Source: Moryella indoligenes (lineage in GTDB: Bacteria > Bacillota > Clostridia > Lachnospirales > Lachnospiraceae). From it: a DNA stretch of 64,000 bases. Positions 61,316 through 64,000 of the stretch are shown here, one piece after another. The translations under genes and the position numbers were made by a program. The stretch spans positions 124,001-188,000 of the forward strand of contig NZ_JAUSTO010000004.1 in NCBI RefSeq assembly GCF_030812885.1. Reading direction: 5' to 3'. The notes beneath the pieces were generated by a model, which searched no databases, was not told the origin of the DNA, and worked only from the letters and a program-made list of their open reading frames with translations. Each line of letters begins with the position of its first letter. The first letter of the stretch is position 1.

Positions 61316-61587
61316 ATCTTCTTATCCTCTGCCTGCAGCAGAGCTTCATACTCCTTAAGAATCGCACGCTGCATCATCTCTCTGACTGCGGAATTGATGG
61401 GATGCGCGATATCTCTGTACCCTCCGTCCCCTGCCTGACGGCTTGGCATCGCAATAAAAAGTCCCCTCTCTCCCTGTATTACCTTCAAATCATGAATCAC
61501 AAACTCATTATCCAGGGTGATGGAGGCAACTGCCTTCATTGACCCCGGCTTCTCAATGCGTCTGATGCGGACATCTGTAATCTGCAT
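61312..61587 (-). CDS. spoVG: SpoVG, RNA-binding regulatory protein
   Basis: 91 residues, full length. It opens MQITDVRIRRIEKPGSMKA and has the conserved core FVIHDLKVIQGERGLFIAMP followed by YRDIAHPINSA. In Firmicutes it acts on septation and sporulation, and binds RNA. GGAGGC lies before the ATG. It is placed between glgD and the exonuclease, an arrangement seen in other Lachnospiraceae. Confidence 0.96.
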   Translation of the reverse strand: MQITDVRIRRIEKPGSMKAVASITLDNEFVIHDLKVIQGERGLFIAMPSRQAGDGGYRDIAHPINSAVREMMQRAILKEYEALLQAEDKKI

Positions 61588-61629
61588 GGCGCCTCCTTCG
61601 GCACAACGCGGACTCCATAGGGCTGTGCC

Positions 61630-62751
61630 TTAAATCGTGTACCTCTCATTTTTCTCAATTACGATTTTCAGATCATCGGGCTTGCCAATATAGGTCGTAT
61701 TTGCCCGGATCGTGTCCCGGCTCTCCACAATGCAATTTTCTATTACCGTATTATCTCCGATATAGACATCATTCAGAATGATAGAATTTTTGATCACACA
61801 GTTGTTTCCCACATAGACCTTACGGAACAGTACGGAATTCTCCACTGTCCCATTCAGTATGCAGCCACTGGATACCAGTGAATTTCTCACCTCTGAGCCC
61901 GGATTATATTTTGCGGGCGGAAGGTCATCCACCTTGGTATATACCTCCGGATAGCTGCGGAAGAAGTAATCCCGTATATCCTTTTTCAGGAAATCCATGT
62001 TGGTCTTAAAATAACTGTCCACGCTGGCAATATTACTCCAGTAGGAATTTAATTTATATGCATAGATCCGCTTCAGGTTTTTATAGCGCACCAAAATGTC
62101 CCGCACAAAATCATAGCGATCCTCTGCCGCACAGCGCTCAATCAGCTCAATCAGCTGACGTCTCCGCACGACGTAGATGCCGCAGGAAATCACATTCGAC
62201 TCCGCCACCATGGGCTTCTCATCAAACTGCGTGATCCGCCCGTCTTCATTCAGCTCCAGAACCCCGAAGCGTGTGATATCCTCCTCCTCGGAGGCCTCCT
62301 TGCAGACCACGGTGATATCGGCCTTCTTCTCGATATGATATTCCAACACCTTATTATAATCGAGCTTATAGATGCCATCCCCGGCTGCAATCACGACATA
62401 GGGCTCATGACTGTTCTTCAAAAAGCTCAGATTCTGATACAGTGCATCTGCTGTTCCCCGATACCAGTCACTCGACTTCGCTGTGATGGTGGGCGTGAAC
62501 ACGTACATTCCACCATGCTTTCTTCCGAAATCCCACCACTTTGAGGAGCTCAGATGCTCATTCAGAGAGCGGGAATTGTACTGCGTAAACACCGCCACCT
62601 TCTGGATGTGTGAATTTGACATATTGCTCAGCACAAAATCAATACTCCGATAGCTTCCCGCAATCGGCATGGCTGCGATTGCTCTCTTATTAGAGAGTTC
62701 CCTCATCCTCTTGGAGTTTCCCCCTGCTAAAACGATTCCGACAGCTCTCAT
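61630..62751 (-). CDS. glgD: GlgD, non-catalytic glucose-1-phosphate adenylyltransferase subunit
   Basis: 373 residues. The N-terminal nucleotidyltransferase block is altered (GIVLAGGNSKRMRELSNKRA instead of the GQGSRL motif), as in GlgD. A C-terminal left-handed beta helix follows (VRNSLVSSGCILNGTVENSV). It forms a hetero-tetramer with GlgC to make ADP-glucose for glycogen. Its start overlaps the glgC stop by 4 nt. Confidence 0.94.
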   Translation of the reverse strand: MRAVGIVLAGGNSKRMRELSNKRAIAAMPIAGSYRSIDFVLSNMSNSHIQKVAVFTQYNSRSLNEHLSSSKWWDFGRKHGGMYVFTPTITAKSSDWYRGTADALYQNLSFLKNSHEPYVVIAAGDGIYKLDYNKVLEYHIEKKADITVVCKEASEEEDITRFGVLELNEDGRITQFDEKPMVAESNVISCGIYVVRRRQLIELIERCAAEDRYDFVRDILVRYKNLKRIYAYKLNSYWSNIASVDSYFKTNMDFLKKDIRDYFFRSYPEVYTKVDDLPPAKYNPGSEVRNSLVSSGCILNGTVENSVLFRKVYVGNNCVIKNSIILNDVYIGDNTVIENCIVESRDTIRANTTYIGKPDDLKIVIEKNERYTI

Positions 62752-64000
62752 CTCAGACCACCTGCCTTTACTATCGCTCCGCCGCTGTTCAGCACTCCGT
62801 CGGGATAATCCTCCGCGTTCGTGTTGCCCCAGATCGCAGTATTCTTGCCGATCTGAACCCCATCCGGAATCACGGATTTCTCCCCGACAGTTACAAGGTC
62901 CGAATTGTAGACCCGGGTATCATAGCAGCTGTCATGATACTCACCCACGCCCAGCACGCAGTTCGCGCCGATCTCGACGCTCTGCGCAAGTATGGCCTTA
63001 TTGATCTTCGCGCCCGCCTTGATAACAGATTCTCTCATGATGATAGAATCTCTCACCTCTGCCCCCTCCTCGATGATGACGCCTGCGCCGATCACCGAAT
63101 TGTAGACAGAGCCATAGATCTCGCAACCCTCACCGAGGATGCTTCTCTCTATGTGCGCATGCTCCGCAATATACTGCGGCGGTATAATATCGCTCTTCGT
63201 GAAAATTCTCCAGTACTCCTCATAGAGATTAAATTCGGGGATGATGTCGATCAGCTCCATATTGGCCTCCCAGTAGGAGGAAAGTGTTCCGACATCTTTC
63301 CAGTACCCCGTAAACTCGTAAGCAAAGAGACGCTGCCCTTTGTCGCGACAATAAGGGATGACATGCTTGCCGAAATCGCACTCCGGTACCTCGCGGAGCT
63401 TTAACAGCGCATCCTTCAGAACCGGCCAGGAGAAGATGTATATCCCCATGGATGCCAGATTGCTTCGCGGAACTGCCGGCTTTTCCTCAAAGTCCGTGAT
63501 GCGGTTCATCTCATCTGTAATCATGATACCGAAGCGGCTCGCCTCCTCAATCGGAACCGGCATAACCGCAATGGTAACATCCGCCCTATTTGCCTTGTGG
63601 TAATCCAGCATCACCTCATAATCCATCTTGTAAATATGATCCCCGGAGAGGATCAGGACATAATCCGGATTATAGGAATCAATATACTCTATATTCTGAT
63701 AGATCGCATTGGCCGTTCCGCTGTACCAGTCACTCCCCTTTGCACTCTCATAGGGTGCGAGCAGCGTGACACCTCCCACATTGCGATCCAGATCCCACGG
63801 AATTCCAATTCCGATATGTGCATTGAGGCGGAGCGGCTGATACTGGGTGAGCACACCGACAGTATCCACACCTGAATTAATGCAATTACTCAAAGGAAAG
63901 TCGATGATACGGTACTTTCCTCCGAAAGATACGGCCGGCTTTGCAACCTTCTGTGTGAGAACGCCAAGCCGACTGCCCTGACCTCCGGCAAGAAGCATGG
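62748..64000 (-). CDS. glgC: GlgC, glucose-1-phosphate adenylyltransferase (partial, 5' end outside window)
   Basis: It reads MLLAGGQGSRLGVLTQKVAK, the catalytic pyrophosphorylase motif, at the window edge. Real GlgC proteins begin a few residues earlier, and the two bases beyond the Met (CC) fit the usual Ala before it. Substrate-binding blocks SGDHIYKMDY, FEEKPAVPRSN and GYWKDVGTL are intact, followed by the C-terminal beta helix. It makes ADP-glucose with GlgD. All but the first few codons are present. Confidence 0.95.
   Translation of the reverse strand, partial: MLLAGGQGSRLGVLTQKVAKPAVSFGGKYRIIDFPLSNCINSGVDTVGVLTQYQPLRLNAHIGIGIPWDLDRNVGGVTLLAPYESAKGSDWYSGTANAIYQNIEYIDSYNPDYVLILSGDHIYKMDYEVMLDYHKANRADVTIAVMPVPIEEASRFGIMITDEMNRITDFEEKPAVPRSNLASMGIYIFSWPVLKDALLKLREVPECDFGKHVIPYCRDKGQRLFAYEFTGYWKDVGTLSSYWEANMELIDIIPEFNLYEEYWRIFTKSDIIPPQYIAEHAHIERSILGEGCEIYGSVYNSVIGAGVIIEEGAEVRDSIIMRESVIKAGAKINKAILAQSVEIGANCVLGVGEYHDSCYDTRVYNSDLVTVGEKSVIPDGVQIGKNTAIWGNTNAEDYPDGVLNSGGAIVKAGGLR

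Noticed and set aside
1..64000. CRISPR arrays, rRNA genes, T-boxes or well-known riboswitches
   Set aside because: I found no regularly spaced repeats, no rRNA-like sequence and no recognisable aptamer core in the leaders I examined.

Overview
The window looks like chromosome from a Gram-positive, Clostridia-type anaerobe, most likely a Lachnospiraceae member. I infer this from the paired glgC/glgD genes next to spoVG, a complete V-type ATPase operon, a DUF4317 gene, a TRAP and a tripartite tricarboxylate (TTT) transporter side by side, strong AGGAGG ribosome sites, and a giant S8 protease ending in choline-binding-type wall repeats. Most genes are GC-rich (the ORFs favour G/C third positions). 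The stretch at about 25.7-32.0 kb is clearly more AT-rich. Genus cannot be fixed from sequence alone.

Layout. 1-2.5 kb: housekeeping genes on the minus strand (sbcD, partial; rpiB; pgi). 2.6-18 kb: an organic-acid catabolic island. It holds a TctCBA transporter with an amidohydrolase, an HMGL-type aldolase, two D-2-hydroxyacid dehydrogenases, a LysR regulator, an RraA-type aldolase, an IlvD/Edd dehydratase, an FCD GntR regulator and a DctPQM TRAP transporter. Two of its promoters (tctC and rraA) share the same operator layout, so it probably acts as one regulon. 18.3-24.4 kb: a 2014-residue subtilisin-like surface protease. 24.6-25.5 kb: a frameshifted DUF6282 gene.

25,567-34,838: a 9.27-kb mobile unit bounded by IS66-type ends (GTAAGC[A/G]CTCAGTGT) and flanked by a perfect 8-bp duplication, CTTACGTT. 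It carries a 2,3-diaminopropionate module (dpaL/ygeX, a YfcC transporter, two M20/YgeY hydrolases, a GntR regulator and a 41-codon leader ORF) plus one IS66 copy. All three tnp genes of that IS66 are damaged, so the unit is probably now fixed in place. The insertion separated an rpiR regulator and its 3' promoter-like region from the DUF6282 gene, which has since acquired a frameshift.

35-49 kb: rpiR, a GDSL hydrolase, shikimate kinase, a Ktr/Trk potassium system, hflK/hflC, DUF4317, an ECF sigma/anti-sigma pair, nth, a mannonate-dehydratase-like enolase-superfamily gene, two tRNA-Lys(CTT) genes, trxA and trmB. 49-60 kb: an SH3/DUF4145-like membrane protein, the V-ATPase operon (G/H-like, C, I, K, F, E, A, B, D) and a DacF-type carboxypeptidase. 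60-64 kb: a DEDDh exonuclease, spoVG, glgD and glgC (5' end outside the window).

Functional reading: the cell imports small organic acids by two binding-protein-dependent secondary systems and cleaves them to central metabolites. It has also acquired, by transposition, a compact route from diaminopropionate (or a derivative) to pyruvate and ammonia.
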